This document shows positions 36,727 to 45,915 of a DNA stretch of 64,000 nt, one piece after another. Every line of letters begins with the position of its first letter. The stretch's first letter is position 1. The stretch is taken from NCBI RefSeq assembly GCF_022549775.1, contig NZ_JAKZGP010000006.1:1-64000 (forward strand), written 5' to 3'. The notes under the pieces were generated by a model, which did no database searches, was not told the origin of the DNA, and saw only the letters and a list, made by a program, of their open reading frames with translations. This stretch comes from Belliella filtrata. GTDB taxonomy: Bacteria > Bacteroidota > Bacteroidia > Cytophagales > Cyclobacteriaceae. The translations under genes were made by a program, and so were the position numbers.

Positions 36727-37561
36727 CAAGTCTGAATGTTTGATCCAATCTTACACCTTTATCTGTCATCTTCACTGTACAGCACTCATTCACAGCATCA
36801 TGCTCAAGAAATATGATATATTCCTTTTCAGCAGCTTCTATTAAAAACTTTTGCTTTTCATCCAATGTCAACAAAGGTCTGGTATCATACCCCATCACGT
36901 AGGGTAAAGGAATATGCCCTACAGAGGGTAATAAGTCTGCAGCAAATACGATTGTTCTTCCTTTGTAATTGATCTTAGGGATCATTTGCTTATCCGTGTG
37001 TCCATCTACAGTAAAGAAATCAAAACCCTCAATAAAATTCCCACTTTCTATATCGAGAAATTCTAACTGTCCACTTTGCTGCATTGGCAATATATTTTCC
37101 TTTAGAAAGGAAGCTTTTTCTCTAGCATTCGGCTCAGTAGCCCAATCCCAATGGTCTTTGTTTGACCAATATTTTGCATTTTGAAATACTGTCACTAAAT
37201 CATTACCACTATCATTCTTATACTTCACTCCTCCACCACAATGGTCAAAATGCAAATGTGTTAAAAAATTATCCGTAATATCTGCGAAATCTAGTCCTGC
37301 CTTATGAAGTGAGGATTTCAATGAATCATCTCCATGCAAATAGTAATGGGAGAAAAATTTAGCATCTTGCTTGTCACCTATACCATTATCAATGAGGACT
37401 ACCCTATCCCCTACTGACACGAGCAATGATCTCATGGCCCATGTACATAGATTGTTTTCATCAGAAGGATTGGTTCTTGACCAAAGTGACTTAGGAACTA
37501 CTCCAAACATCGCTCCCCCATCTAATTTAAAAAAACCTGTATTGATTACCTGTAAGTTCAT
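36716..37561 (-). CDS. Metallo-beta-lactamase-fold hydrolase
   Basis: 281 residues from the start at 37561 (MNLQVINTGFF). The metal site is intact: THLHFDHCGGG (HxHxDH, about residues 112-117), a further His near TVDGHTDKQM, Asp in FAADLLPSVGH and a C-terminal FLEHDA. It resembles the lactonase-like MBL proteins (AHL-lactonase relatives) found in many genomes; substrate unknown. First gene of the lipid-related operon with patatin and acyltransferase, and 94 bp downstream of accA. Confidence 0.9.
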   Translation of the reverse strand: MNLQVINTGFFKLDGGAMFGVVPKSLWSRTNPSDENNLCTWAMRSLLVSVGDRVVLIDNGIGDKQDAKFFSHYYLHGDDSLKSSLHKAGLDFADITDNFLTHLHFDHCGGGVKYKNDSGNDLVTVFQNAKYWSNKDHWDWATEPNAREKASFLKENILPMQQSGQLEFLDIESGNFIEGFDFFTVDGHTDKQMIPKINYKGRTIVFAADLLPSVGHIPLPYVMGYDTRPLLTLDEKQKFLIEAAEKEYIIFLEHDAVNECCTVKMTDKGVRLDQTFRLDEI

Positions 37562-37655
37562 ATTTGTTCTGATTGGTGCAAACAAAAATCCCACAATAAC
37601 TACCTTGAAGCAAATACTATCTGACAGTTATTATGGGATCATGATATCTAAATTC

Positions 37656-38603
37656 CTATTCTACGAAAACGCCCATGTCACAGAATTTATCTATTCTTTG
37701 GTCGATTCTTTTTTCTGGTTTTATTTTATCCAATTCTTTCAAGGCATCCAAAATGGTTGTTTTGATTGTCTTTGCCATTAGCTTCATGTCTTTATGTGCT
37801 CCACCAAGAGGCTCACTGATGATACCATCTACTAGGCCATTTTTTTGCATGTCAGTAGCCGTAAGCTTTAAAGCTTCAGCAGCCTGCTCCTTATAATCCC
37901 AACTTCTCCAAAGGATTGAAGAACATGATTCTGGAGAAATCACAGAATACCAAGTGTTCTCAAGCATCAAAACCTTATCTCCTATAGCTATACCCAAAGC
38001 TCCTCCTGATGCACCCTCACCGATGATGATACAAATAACTGGTACTTTAAGCATGAACATTTCCTTGATGTTTCTAGCAATGGCTTCGCCTTGGCCTCTT
38101 TCCTCTGCTTCCAAACCAGGAAAGGCTCCAGGAGTGTCTATCAAAGTAACGATTGGCTTACCAAACTTTTCTGCCATCTTCATCAAGCGAAGTGCTTTTC
38201 TATAACCTTCTGGATTTGCCATACCAAAGTTCCTTTCTTGGCGCTGCTTGGTATTTCTACCTTTTTGCTGACCGATAAACATCACCGATCTACCATCCAA
38301 ATCACCTAATCCACCAATCATGGCTTTATCATCTTTGACAGACCTGTCACCATGAAGTTCGATAAAGTCATTGGTCATTTCATAAATGTAATCCAATGCA
38401 TAAGGTCTATCGGCATGTCTAGAAAGCTGAACTCGCTGCCATCTAGTCAAATTTTGGAAAGTTTCTTTTTTCAAAGTTTGTATCTTTTCTTCCAATGACT
38501 GAATATCAGCAGACAAATCAATGTTTCTTCCTTTAGCCAAGTCCTTCATTTCCTGCAACTTGGTCTCAAGATCAGCAATTGGTTTTTCAAATTCTAATAC
38601 CAT
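37656..38603 (-). CDS. accA: Acetyl-CoA carboxylase carboxyltransferase subunit alpha
   Basis: Moves the carboxyl group from biotin to acetyl-CoA, giving malonyl-CoA for fatty acid synthesis, in complex with AccD. The start at 38603 ([16 protein letters not shown], 315 residues) matches E. coli AccA in layout; a longer frame from 38657 would begin upstream of the -7 box. Motifs: [66 protein letters not shown] and [12 protein letters not shown]. Complete; transcribed toward the lipid-operon genes. Confidence 0.97.
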   Translation of the reverse strand: MVLEFEKPIADLETKLQEMKDLAKGRNIDLSADIQSLEEKIQTLKKETFQNLTRWQRVQLSRHADRPYALDYIYEMTNDFIELHGDRSVKDDKAMIGGLGDLDGRSVMFIGQQKGRNTKQRQERNFGMANPEGYRKALRLMKMAEKFGKPIVTLIDTPGAFPGLEAEERGQGEAIARNIKEMFMLKVPVICIIIGEGASGGALGIAIGDKVLMLENTWYSVISPESCSSILWRSWDYKEQAAEALKLTATDMQKNGLVDGIISEPLGGAHKDMKLMAKTIKTTILDALKELDKIKPEKRIDQRIDKFCDMGVFVE

Positions 38604-38624
38604 ATGTAGCGTTTTTGACAAAGA

Positions 38625-38632
38625 CAAAGATA
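38625..38632 (-). promoter_or_regulatory. -7 box (TATCTTTG) of accA
   Basis: Perfect TAnnTTTG on the minus strand, 22 bp before the accA ATG at 38603; it supports that start. Confidence 0.55.
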
Positions 38633-38790
38633 AAAATATTCTGGCTAAGAAAAACACTTTTATCTAACACACTGAAAGCTAGCAGTATTTTTTTGATATC
38701 CCTACCTCAATCCGATAGCACGCTCATTTGTTTGATCATGCGCTTAACTGACTTGCAAATACTTTATTCAAGTATAGTTTTTAAAATCCT

Positions 38791-39024
38791 TTAGTATTCT
38801 AGGACAGAACAATCAAAACCCTTACTTTGAAGTAGGCTTTCAACCGCTGATAATGTTATTTTAGAATCTGTTGCTACACGAAAAATCTTATCACAGTCCT
38901 CCAAGTCAAAATTCCATTCTATATTTTTTAATACTTTGTTCAACTCATCTTTGAGTGATTTAACTTGATCCAAAGTGCTTACACTCGTTTTATAAACTTC
39001 AATCGATGCCATTCTTTTATTCAT
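38791..39024 (-). CDS. Small HMA-like protein without metal motif
   Basis: 77 residues (or 73 from the internal MASIEV). The pattern IEVYKTSVSTLDQVKSLKDELNKVL, then IEWNFDLEDCDKIFRVATD, then AVESLLQSKGFDCSVLE matches the ferredoxin-like fold of heavy-metal-associated proteins, but the metal-binding CxxC of that family is missing. Related small proteins are frequent in Bacteroidetes with unknown function. It lies 24 bp after the outer-membrane protein gene, likely same transcript. Confidence 0.65.
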   Translation of the reverse strand: MNKRMASIEVYKTSVSTLDQVKSLKDELNKVLKNIEWNFDLEDCDKIFRVATDSKITLSAVESLLQSKGFDCSVLEY

Positions 39025-39048
39025 TTTCCCTAAAAAAGTCTTACAACC

Positions 39049-39612
39049 CTAATGTAAACGATAACTAAATCCTATAGAAAACACACTGTTTTTCAGGTGC
39101 ATACCATCAAGAAGATTGCTTAACCCTCTGCTCCACCTGAAGCCCAAATACCAATCAGGAGCCAACTTGTATCCTATTCCCACATTGGCTAACCAATCAA
39201 TCGTGTCAAAATCATGAATTACTTGATCTCCGACTTCTATTTTTCCAGAATTTATTGTCAAAATCCCAACTTGGGGGCCTAACTCTAGATAAAAATCCCT
39301 ATGCTCCCATTTTAGAAGTAATGGAATATTGATATAGGCTATATTAAACCTTCCTTTGACTTTATCTTCTGCACCTTGAAGTGACCATACAACTTCTGTT
39401 TGCAATTTGAAATTTTCCTTAATTTTGAAATTTTGATATAAGCCAAATGAATAGCCTACCTTCTTGTCTCTATCAGGTATTGCGTCAAAACCTATTAGCT
39501 CTGAGAAATTGATGCTTCCCTTTATACCCATTTGATACTTTGATCCTTCTTGAGCATTGAGGGTAGTACATTGTATTAATGCAAAAAAGATTACTAGATA
39601 TATTACTTTCAT
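39049..39612 (-). CDS. Outer-membrane beta-barrel protein (PorT/OmpW-size)
   Basis: 187 residues with a signal peptide (about 1-20, ending TTLNAQEG) and alternating amphipathic strands ending in an aromatic-rich segment (VFSIGFSYRLH), as in eight-stranded barrels of the 'porin family' type in Bacteroidetes. Phrases such as IKGSINFSELIGFD and WSLQGAEDKVKG fit the family. Function unknown. It is 70 bp downstream of a Crp/Fnr gene on the same strand and could be its target. Confidence 0.8.
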   Translation of the reverse strand: MKVIYLVIFFALIQCTTLNAQEGSKYQMGIKGSINFSELIGFDAIPDRDKKVGYSFGLYQNFKIKENFKLQTEVVWSLQGAEDKVKGRFNIAYINIPLLLKWEHRDFYLELGPQVGILTINSGKIEVGDQVIHDFDTIDWLANVGIGYKLAPDWYLGFRWSRGLSNLLDGMHLKNSVFSIGFSYRLH

Positions 39613-39682
39613 GGTGATTGGTTTTTATCCGATGCAAACATACATCTGCAGCAAAACCAATCATTTGATCTATGTCACAAAA

Positions 39683-40252
39683 TCATTTAGCCCTGATCCG
39701 ACTTAATGTCTCTCTACTTATTCCCAAATATGATGCAATAAATGTTAGAGGTACTCTTCTCAAAACTTGAGGTTGATAGGCTATCAAAGCATCATACTTC
39801 TCTTTTGCGGATTTGAGGTGCGTGTAAAACAGTCTATCTTCAAGAAATTGAGCATATTCATTAATTACAGGATAGATAAAATTGGTGATTTCCGGAAATA
39901 TTTTCATCAATTCCTTAATTCTCATCATATCAAATGAAAGTAAAATACTATCTTCCAAAAGCTCCACTGTCTCTCTGGACGGTAGACCATCATGATTTCT
40001 CAGAGAACCTATAAATTCACCTTCAAAAGAAAACCAAGTATGAACTTCTAAACCATTATGTAAATAATAGCTACGTGCCGCACCTTCTATGATCAGGTAT
40101 GCAAATTGACCAATTTGATTTTCTTTAAGAACAATTTGCTTTTTTGGATACCTCAAGACTTTTAATACCAATTGAAATTCAGAAAATACTTTTTCATTTG
40201 ATTTAACATCGACTGATTTTAAAAAATTTGAAATGATGTCACTGTCTGTCAT
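39683..40252 (-). CDS. Crp/Fnr-family transcriptional regulator
   Basis: 189 residues. Residues about 30-115 form a cyclic-nucleotide-binding fold (KQIVLKENQIGQFAYLIIEGAARSYYLH), but the phosphate-binding R-E-L-type pocket is not clearly kept. The C-terminus has a Crp-type HTH (VPLTFIASYLGISRETLSRIR). No Fe-S cysteines, so not an oxygen-sensing Fnr. Ligand and targets unknown. A downstream outer-membrane protein and small protein follow on the same strand. Confidence 0.9.
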   Translation of the reverse strand: MTDSDIISNFLKSVDVKSNEKVFSEFQLVLKVLRYPKKQIVLKENQIGQFAYLIIEGAARSYYLHNGLEVHTWFSFEGEFIGSLRNHDGLPSRETVELLEDSILLSFDMMRIKELMKIFPEITNFIYPVINEYAQFLEDRLFYTHLKSAKEKYDALIAYQPQVLRRVPLTFIASYLGISRETLSRIRAK

Positions 40253-40362
40253 TTTTCATTGAAATTTATAGATTTCTTATACTTCCCCTACCTAAACATA
40301 ATCAAAACTTAGCATTTTTTTCTTCAAATTTGATTTCAACCAGAAGAAATATAGTAAGAATA

Positions 40363-41280
40363 TCAAAGTAAATCTGAAAAAAATGTATCCAGAATTCTTG
40401 ATTTTTGAGCGTTTAGGTATTCAAGATAGGCTTTTGGTACTGGCATATGTTGCTTGCCTTTCAGCCATACCAACCTCCATTTGGTCGTAATCGGTAAGCC
40501 CTTGATTGGAATGATTTTTAGGTTTCCTGATTGAAGTTCATTTTTAATTCCAATGATAGGCATGATTGAGTATCCCAACCCTGCAAGAACTGCCTGCTTG
40601 ACCGCTTCATTGGTTGTAAGTTCCATTTTCTTTTGAACATCTATGCTATTACCTTCAATGAATCTTTCCATGGTCTGCCTAGTGCCGGATCCTTTTTCTC
40701 TAAAAATCAATGGCAATTCCTTGAAAATATCTTCATTATAACTTCCAATTTCCAAAGATGAGCGACTATCTCCTACCAAAAACAAATCATTATCCAATAA
40801 ATCTATGTATTCCAATTTCATATCATTTGGCAAAATGGATATCAATGCAAAGTCAACCTCATTATGCTGCAAGCACTCTAGGACTTTTCGCTTATTTGTC
40901 ACATCTATAGTCAATTCCACACCCTTGTGCATCTTTATAAAATCTCCTAAAAAATAAGGCATTACATATTTTCCAGTCGAAACGACAGCAATTTTTAGTT
41001 TGCCTGCAAGCTGACCTTTGAAAGCCAAAGTCTTCTCTTCTATGGAATGGATCTGGTCAAATATCGGCTTTACCAATTTGGCAATTTCATAGCCAAACTC
41101 AGTGATATGAATATTCCTACCTAGCACCTCCGTTAATGGAATTTCAAATTGCTCTTGAAAATTTTTTAATTGTATTGATACAGCTGGCTGGGTCAGGTGT
41201 AATTCTTCAGCAGCTTTTGTGATAGAGCATGTTTCTACCACTTTGAGAAATACCAACAATTGATGTAATGTATAATTCAT
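40363..41280 (-). CDS. LysR-family regulator, divergent to bicarbonate permease
   Basis: 305 residues: N-terminal winged HTH (VFLKVVETCSITKAAEELHLTQPAVSIQLKNFQ, cited in part) and a substrate-binding co-inducer domain from about 90. The family member resembles CbbR/CysB-type regulators in layout. The 102-bp divergent intergenic region with the small protein and sbtA-like genes suggests it controls them, perhaps by carbon or CO2 status; that is inference. Cytoplasmic DNA-binding tetramer. Confidence 0.9.
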   Translation of the reverse strand: MNYTLHQLLVFLKVVETCSITKAAEELHLTQPAVSIQLKNFQEQFEIPLTEVLGRNIHITEFGYEIAKLVKPIFDQIHSIEEKTLAFKGQLAGKLKIAVVSTGKYVMPYFLGDFIKMHKGVELTIDVTNKRKVLECLQHNEVDFALISILPNDMKLEYIDLLDNDLFLVGDSRSSLEIGSYNEDIFKELPLIFREKGSGTRQTMERFIEGNSIDVQKKMELTTNEAVKQAVLAGLGYSIMPIIGIKNELQSGNLKIIPIKGLPITTKWRLVWLKGKQHMPVPKAYLEYLNAQKSRILDTFFSDLL

Positions 41281-41382
41281 AAATTATTTTTATGATTTCG
41301 ATAATAAAGTTAAATAAAAATTAATGAAAAATTTAAATCTATTTTGCCCGACAATTAAAGTAAGATTATAAACGCCAAGAAA

Positions 41383-41673
41383 ATGAAAAAGAAAAGAGAT
41401 TTTAAATTAATAGAGGGAGCATTTAATGGGGAAGAAGCAAAGGAAATTCTAAATCAATTGTTCAGTGATAAAATAAATTTTCATGTCAAAAAAAGCTTCA
41501 ATTCAAGTGTTAAATATGGTACTAAAGACTTGCAATCAGAGGAAAGAATTAAGTTTTTAAAAAAAGAAATTAACGATATAAACACATTTTTTGAAGCGGG
41601 TGATTCATCCGATTCAATCTATCTTATTGAGGCTAAAGTCACAGTAAAATCTCTAAATGAATCCTCCAACTAG
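41383..41673 (+). CDS. Small conserved cytoplasmic protein before the permease
   Basis: 96 residues, charged, with an N-terminal DFKLIEGAFNGEEAKEIL and a helical middle; I recall related small proteins in many Bacteroidetes, without known function. No signal peptide or membrane segment. It is not the PII-like SbtB, which has a clear P-II fold and a different pattern, but its place directly before the SbtA-type gene makes a regulatory or coupling role possible. Gap to the permease is 42 bp. Confidence 0.65.
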   Translation: MKKKRDFKLIEGAFNGEEAKEILNQLFSDKINFHVKKSFNSSVKYGTKDLQSEERIKFLKKEINDINTFFEAGDSSDSIYLIEAKVTVKSLNESSN

Positions 41674-41715
41674 CATCTTTAACGCTACAGTTCAAATAAT
41701 TTAAGCAACTAGAAA

Positions 41716-42681
41716 ATGAACTTCAACCTGCTTGTTGAAAACTTAACAAACCCAGCATTGATGTTTTTTGTACTGGGTCTGATTGCGGTATTGGTCAAAA
41801 GTGACTTAGAAATTCCAGCAAATTCTTCCAAATTTATATCTCTGTACTTATTGTTTGCCATTGGTTTCAAAGGCGGTCAAGAGTTGGCACATGAAACTTT
41901 CACCATGGAAATAGCTTGGACTATTCTCTTCGGACTATTAATAGCTTCGGCAATTCCTGTTTATACTTTTTTCATATTGAAGCGAAAATTAAGCATTTAC
42001 GATTCAGGAGCTGTAGCAGCAGCATATGGCTCGATTAGTGCCGTCACATTTGTCACTGCTGTTAGTTATTTGGAAATACAGCAAATGTCCCTACATGGAC
42101 ATATGGTTGCTATCATGGCATTGATGGAGGCACCAGCAATCGTGATAGGCTTACTTTTGATATCTACCTTTGAGAAAGGCAGTCTACAGATGGAAAAGGT
42201 GAAGAAACGGACAGTAATAAAGCATTCATTTACCAATGGAAGCGTGATATTAATCTTAGGAAGTCTTGTGATCGGTTTTTTAGCCTCTGATGCACAAGCA
42301 GAAGGGATAAAGCCTTTCACAAATGATATTTTCAAAGGATTTTTAGCAATTTTCCTACTTGATATGGGTATCATAAGCGGAAGAAAATTAGGCTCATTTT
42401 TTTCCTATGGTTGGTTCCCGATCATCTTTGCTGTAGTGATTCCTTTAATAAATGGCTCAATGGTAGCCTTCATGAGCGGATTAGTCACAGATGATATATC
42501 CAATAGGTTTATGTTGGCAATACTGTCTGCTAGTGCCTCATATATTGCAGTTCCAGCCGCCATGAAAATGACAGTTCCCAAGGCAAATCCAGGCTTATTC
42601 CTACCCATGGCTTTGGCCGTCACCTTCCCTATCAATATTACCATAGGTATGCCAATATACCTCCTGATTGCATCATACTAA
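41716..42681 (+). CDS. sbtA: SbtA-family sodium-dependent bicarbonate permease
   Basis: 321 residues with about 10 hydrophobic helices. The start NLTNPALMFFVLGLIAVL, the FAIGFKGGQELA region and the closing LPMALAVTFPINITIGMPIY are hallmarks of the SbtA/PF05982 family, which imports bicarbonate with Na+ in cyanobacteria; non-photosynthetic relatives are likely used for carboxylation reactions. It sits after the small protein gene, divergent from the LysR regulator. The symbol is a family label; substrate has not been shown for this protein. Confidence 0.85.
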   Translation: MNFNLLVENLTNPALMFFVLGLIAVLVKSDLEIPANSSKFISLYLLFAIGFKGGQELAHETFTMEIAWTILFGLLIASAIPVYTFFILKRKLSIYDSGAVAAAYGSISAVTFVTAVSYLEIQQMSLHGHMVAIMALMEAPAIVIGLLLISTFEKGSLQMEKVKKRTVIKHSFTNGSVILILGSLVIGFLASDAQAEGIKPFTNDIFKGFLAIFLLDMGIISGRKLGSFFSYGWFPIIFAVVIPLINGSMVAFMSGLVTDDISNRFMLAILSASASYIAVPAAMKMTVPKANPGLFLPMALAVTFPINITIGMPIYLLIASY

Positions 42682-42749
42682 GCTGATTTTGATTTAGCCT
42701 TATTTCAAATTTTCAGGAAATTTCGCCTATAAAATGTTAATTTCGTTCA

Positions 42750-43454
42750 ATGATGAAATTGACACCTCTACTACTACTTTTAATAATTATTTTCTCTCAA
42801 GCAAATGCTCAGAATGAAACAACAAGTTTTTACTGGACAAGATATTATCAAGAATTGACAAAGGGAGATTTTAAATTAGAGACAGAAGTGGATAATAGAA
42901 GATACTTTTCACTTCATTCTCAAAGGCAATTTATCACTCGAACGACTTTCTTATATGAAATTGTTGCAGGTTTAAATGCTGGTTTGGGTTTATCTTATGC
43001 TAGAGAACTAAATAAACAAAGTAATCTTTTCATACCAGAATGGAGACCACATCAGCAGGTTGAGTTTGACCATGGAAATCGAAAACTTCATTTTAATCAT
43101 CGATTGAGAACAGAACAAATGTTTATCAGAAAAGCATACAACGAGATATTAACAGATGAATACAATTTTACATTTAGGATAAGGTATAGGCTGTTAGCAA
43201 CTGTAGATTTGATAAAAAAAGAGGAAAGCAAGGGATATTTAGGTGTTCAGTTTAGAACTGAATCATTTTTCACAAAAGATTCTAAATGGAAAATGAGTGA
43301 ATATAGATTCTATGGTGGAACTATTTTTCAACCCTTCGAAAATACAGCTTTTGAACTAGGCTATATGTGGCTTCACCAACTCAATAAGGATCAAAAAGAT
43401 AATCTTTGGAATGTATTTAGACTTACCATTCGACATTATCTAAAACTAAGTTGA
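42750..43454 (+). CDS. DUF2490 outer-membrane beta-barrel protein
   Basis: 234 residues with a signal peptide (about 1-20, ending FSQANAQN). The pattern of paired amphipathic strands (FYWTRYYQELTKGDFKLETEVDNR, cited in part; RLRTEQMF; YRLLATVD; FRLTIRHYLKLS at the end) fits the DUF2490 barrel family. Function unknown. It is 68 bp after the SbtA-type gene and ends 90 bp before a bidirectional terminator. Confidence 0.8.
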   Translation: MMKLTPLLLLLIIIFSQANAQNETTSFYWTRYYQELTKGDFKLETEVDNRRYFSLHSQRQFITRTTFLYEIVAGLNAGLGLSYARELNKQSNLFIPEWRPHQQVEFDHGNRKLHFNHRLRTEQMFIRKAYNEILTDEYNFTFRIRYRLLATVDLIKKEESKGYLGVQFRTESFFTKDSKWKMSEYRFYGGTIFQPFENTAFELGYMWLHQLNKDQKDNLWNVFRLTIRHYLKLS

Positions 43455-43546
43455 TCAAAATTTGGCCGTTGAAGTTTCAAGCTTCTTGTGATGCTGACTT
43501 GAATTCTTATGCAAAAAATTCAGCTTAGGAAAGACCACTTAACGTA

Positions 43547-43583
43547 TAAAAAAGGAGATCTACTTTTGAGACCTCCTTTTTTT
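43547..43583. terminator. Bidirectional terminator between DUF2490 gene and GH3 gene
   Basis: AAAAAAGGAG (from 43548) pairs with CTCCTTTTTT (to 43582), with A/T runs on both sides, between two convergent genes. Confidence 0.85.
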
Positions 43584-43590
43584 ATGAATC

Positions 43591-45882
43591 TTATTTCCAA
43601 ATTACCTTGGTAGATTTGACTTCTTGAGCGTTGCCACCCACCATGATTTCGAATTCACCAGGTTCAAATACAAATTCTGTATTGAAATTATAAAACTTCA
43701 AAGCTTCCTGATCCAACTCGAAAGTTACAGTCTTTGACTCTCCAGCTTTGAGAAAAACTTTTTCAAAACCTTTAAGCTCCTTAACTGGTCTTGTGATAGA
43801 AGCTACCAAATCTCTTACATAAAGCTGGACTACTTCGGCACCATCTACCTTTCCAGTGTTCTTTAATTCAACACTTATCTCCAATTTTTGATCTCCTTCA
43901 AGGGAAGTACCATTCAATCTGATATCACTGTATTCGAATGTGGTGTAACTCAACCCGAAACCAAATGGAAACAAAGGTTCGTTTGATACATCTAAATAGT
44001 TAGACCTGAATTTCTGAAACCATTCTCCTTCTGGCAAAGGTCTTCCAGTATTTTTATGATTGTAGAAAATTGGCACCTGTCCGACGTTCTGAGGGAAAGT
44101 AGCGGTCAGCTTACCCGATGGATTCACATCTCCAAACAATACATCTGCAATGGCATCCCCAGCTTCACTTCCTGCAAACCATACATTCAAAATAGAAGGG
44201 ACATTTTCAGCCTCCCACTTCATTGCCAAAGGACGGCCAGTGAACAATACCATAACCACAGGCTTACCAGTTGCTAAAAGTGCCTTCATCAAGTCTCTCT
44301 GGCTTTTAGGGATCTCAATATCAGAGCGGCTGGATGCCTCTCCACTCATCTCTGCCGACTCTCCCATAGCAGCAACAATCACATCAGCTTTTCTAGCAGC
44401 AGCTACAGCTTCTTGAATCATAACTTCGGCTGACCTATCATCTCTGTAGGTAGGCTTTCCGAATATACTCACTCGAGATTCTAAGACTTCGTCCTCTGTG
44501 ATATTTGCACCTCTAGCATAGATGATGTTAGCTTTATCACCTACCGCATTCTCCAAACCTTGCCTCAAAGAAATTGCCTGATCAAATTTTCCAGCTACAC
44601 TCCATGTTCCCGCCATGTTCTCTTTGTTATCCCCCATCGGGCCGATCACAGCAATGGTTCCTTTTTTCTCAATAGGTAAAACATCACCTTCATTTTTCAT
44701 CAAGACAAAAGTCTCTGCGGCTATTTTTCTTGCCACTTTTCTGTGCTCTGCATTGAAGACATCTCTTTTTGAACGCTCTGGATCTGCATACCTGTAAGGG
44801 TCTTCGAATAAACCTAGTTTGAATTTAGCGATCAAAATCCTTCGTACTGCCTCATTGATTTCAGCTTCTGAGACCCTGCCTTCATCAAGAGATTTTTGAA
44901 GGGTAGTCAAGAACCCTTCACCTACCATGTCCATGTCAACACCAGCATTCAACGCCAAAGCTGACACATCCTGTAAATCTCCCATACCATGATCGATCAT
45001 TTCATTGATAGCAGTATAGTCTGTAACCACAAACCCATCAAATCCCCACTGATCTCTAAGTAGCTCAGTCATCAACCACTTATTACCACTAGCTGGAATT
45101 CCATCTATATCATTGAACGAAGTCATCACTGTACCTACTCCCGCCTCTACAGCAGCTCTGTATGGAAGCATGTACTCATTAAACATACGCTGCCTGCTCA
45201 TGTCTACAGAATTGTAATCTCTTCCTGCTTCGGGTGCACCATATAGGGCAAAATGCTTCACACAAGCCATAATAGTATTTTCCAAGGTCAAATCATCCCC
45301 TTGGTATCCCTTCACCATCGCCTTGGCTATCTGAGCTCCAAGGTAAGGATCTTCTCCATTTCCTTCCGATACCCTACCCCATCTAGGATCCCTAGACACG
45401 TCTACCATAGGTGAAAAAGTCCAGTTGATACCATCAGCACTCGCTTCTACCGCTGCGATTCTGGCAGACTTCTCTATGAGTTCCATATCCCAACTGGCCG
45501 ATAGGCCTAAAGGAATAGGAAATAATGTCTCATAACCATGAATCACATCCATCCCAAACAATAGTGGAATTTTTAGCCTGCTTTCTTCCACTGCTATTCG
45601 CTGTACTTCTCGAATTTTTGTGGCTGATTTCAAGTTGAAAAGCCCACCAACTTTTCCTTCTTTAATCTTTTCTGCTATATTAGAACTCTCTGCTTGACCT
45701 GTAGTGATGTCTCCAGCAGCTGGAAGATTGAGTTGCCCTAGCTTTTCCTCTAAAGTCATCAAGGACAAGACAGAATCCGCTTTTGCTGTAAAGTCTACCT
45801 CACCTGCATGGTTACCTTTTTCAGAACAACTTGACAATATCACTCCCATTGCTATTGCCAACATGTATGTGTACCTAATCAT
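43591..45882 (-). CDS. bglX: GH3 beta-glucosidase, lipoprotein (BglX type)
   Basis: 763 residues with lipoprotein signal (VILSSCSEKG). Two-domain GH3: the N-terminal barrel holds the nucleophile Asp288 in GFVVTDYTAINE; the C-terminal sandwich carries LVAMGESAEMSGEASSRSDIEIP (acid Glu in this loop); an Fn3-like domain follows from about 655 (VQLYVRDLVASITRPVKELKGF). It acts in the periplasm on short glucans. As the last gene of the PUL with GH144 enzymes, its likely substrate is sophorose and beta-1,2 oligosaccharides. The symbol is used for the family, not as orthology proof. Confidence 0.92.
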   Translation of the reverse strand: MIRYTYMLAIAMGVILSSCSEKGNHAGEVDFTAKADSVLSLMTLEEKLGQLNLPAAGDITTGQAESSNIAEKIKEGKVGGLFNLKSATKIREVQRIAVEESRLKIPLLFGMDVIHGYETLFPIPLGLSASWDMELIEKSARIAAVEASADGINWTFSPMVDVSRDPRWGRVSEGNGEDPYLGAQIAKAMVKGYQGDDLTLENTIMACVKHFALYGAPEAGRDYNSVDMSRQRMFNEYMLPYRAAVEAGVGTVMTSFNDIDGIPASGNKWLMTELLRDQWGFDGFVVTDYTAINEMIDHGMGDLQDVSALALNAGVDMDMVGEGFLTTLQKSLDEGRVSEAEINEAVRRILIAKFKLGLFEDPYRYADPERSKRDVFNAEHRKVARKIAAETFVLMKNEGDVLPIEKKGTIAVIGPMGDNKENMAGTWSVAGKFDQAISLRQGLENAVGDKANIIYARGANITEDEVLESRVSIFGKPTYRDDRSAEVMIQEAVAAARKADVIVAAMGESAEMSGEASSRSDIEIPKSQRDLMKALLATGKPVVMVLFTGRPLAMKWEAENVPSILNVWFAGSEAGDAIADVLFGDVNPSGKLTATFPQNVGQVPIFYNHKNTGRPLPEGEWFQKFRSNYLDVSNEPLFPFGFGLSYTTFEYSDIRLNGTSLEGDQKLEISVELKNTGKVDGAEVVQLYVRDLVASITRPVKELKGFEKVFLKAGESKTVTFELDQEALKFYNFNTEFVFEPGEFEIMVGGNAQEVKSTKVIWK

Positions 45883-45915
45883 ATGCTTATACTTTAATTT
45901 TTCCTTTTAGCGCTT

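Noticed and set aside
35941-36729. Patatin start at 36729
   Set aside because: The codon is TTG; an ATG directly follows at 36726.
38791-39024. Heavy-metal chaperone
   Set aside because: The ferredoxin-like pattern is there but the metal-binding CxxC is missing.
41383-41673. SbtB-like PII regulator next to SbtA
   Set aside because: The protein lacks the PII-type fold pattern and T-loop; it matches a different small Bacteroidetes protein group.
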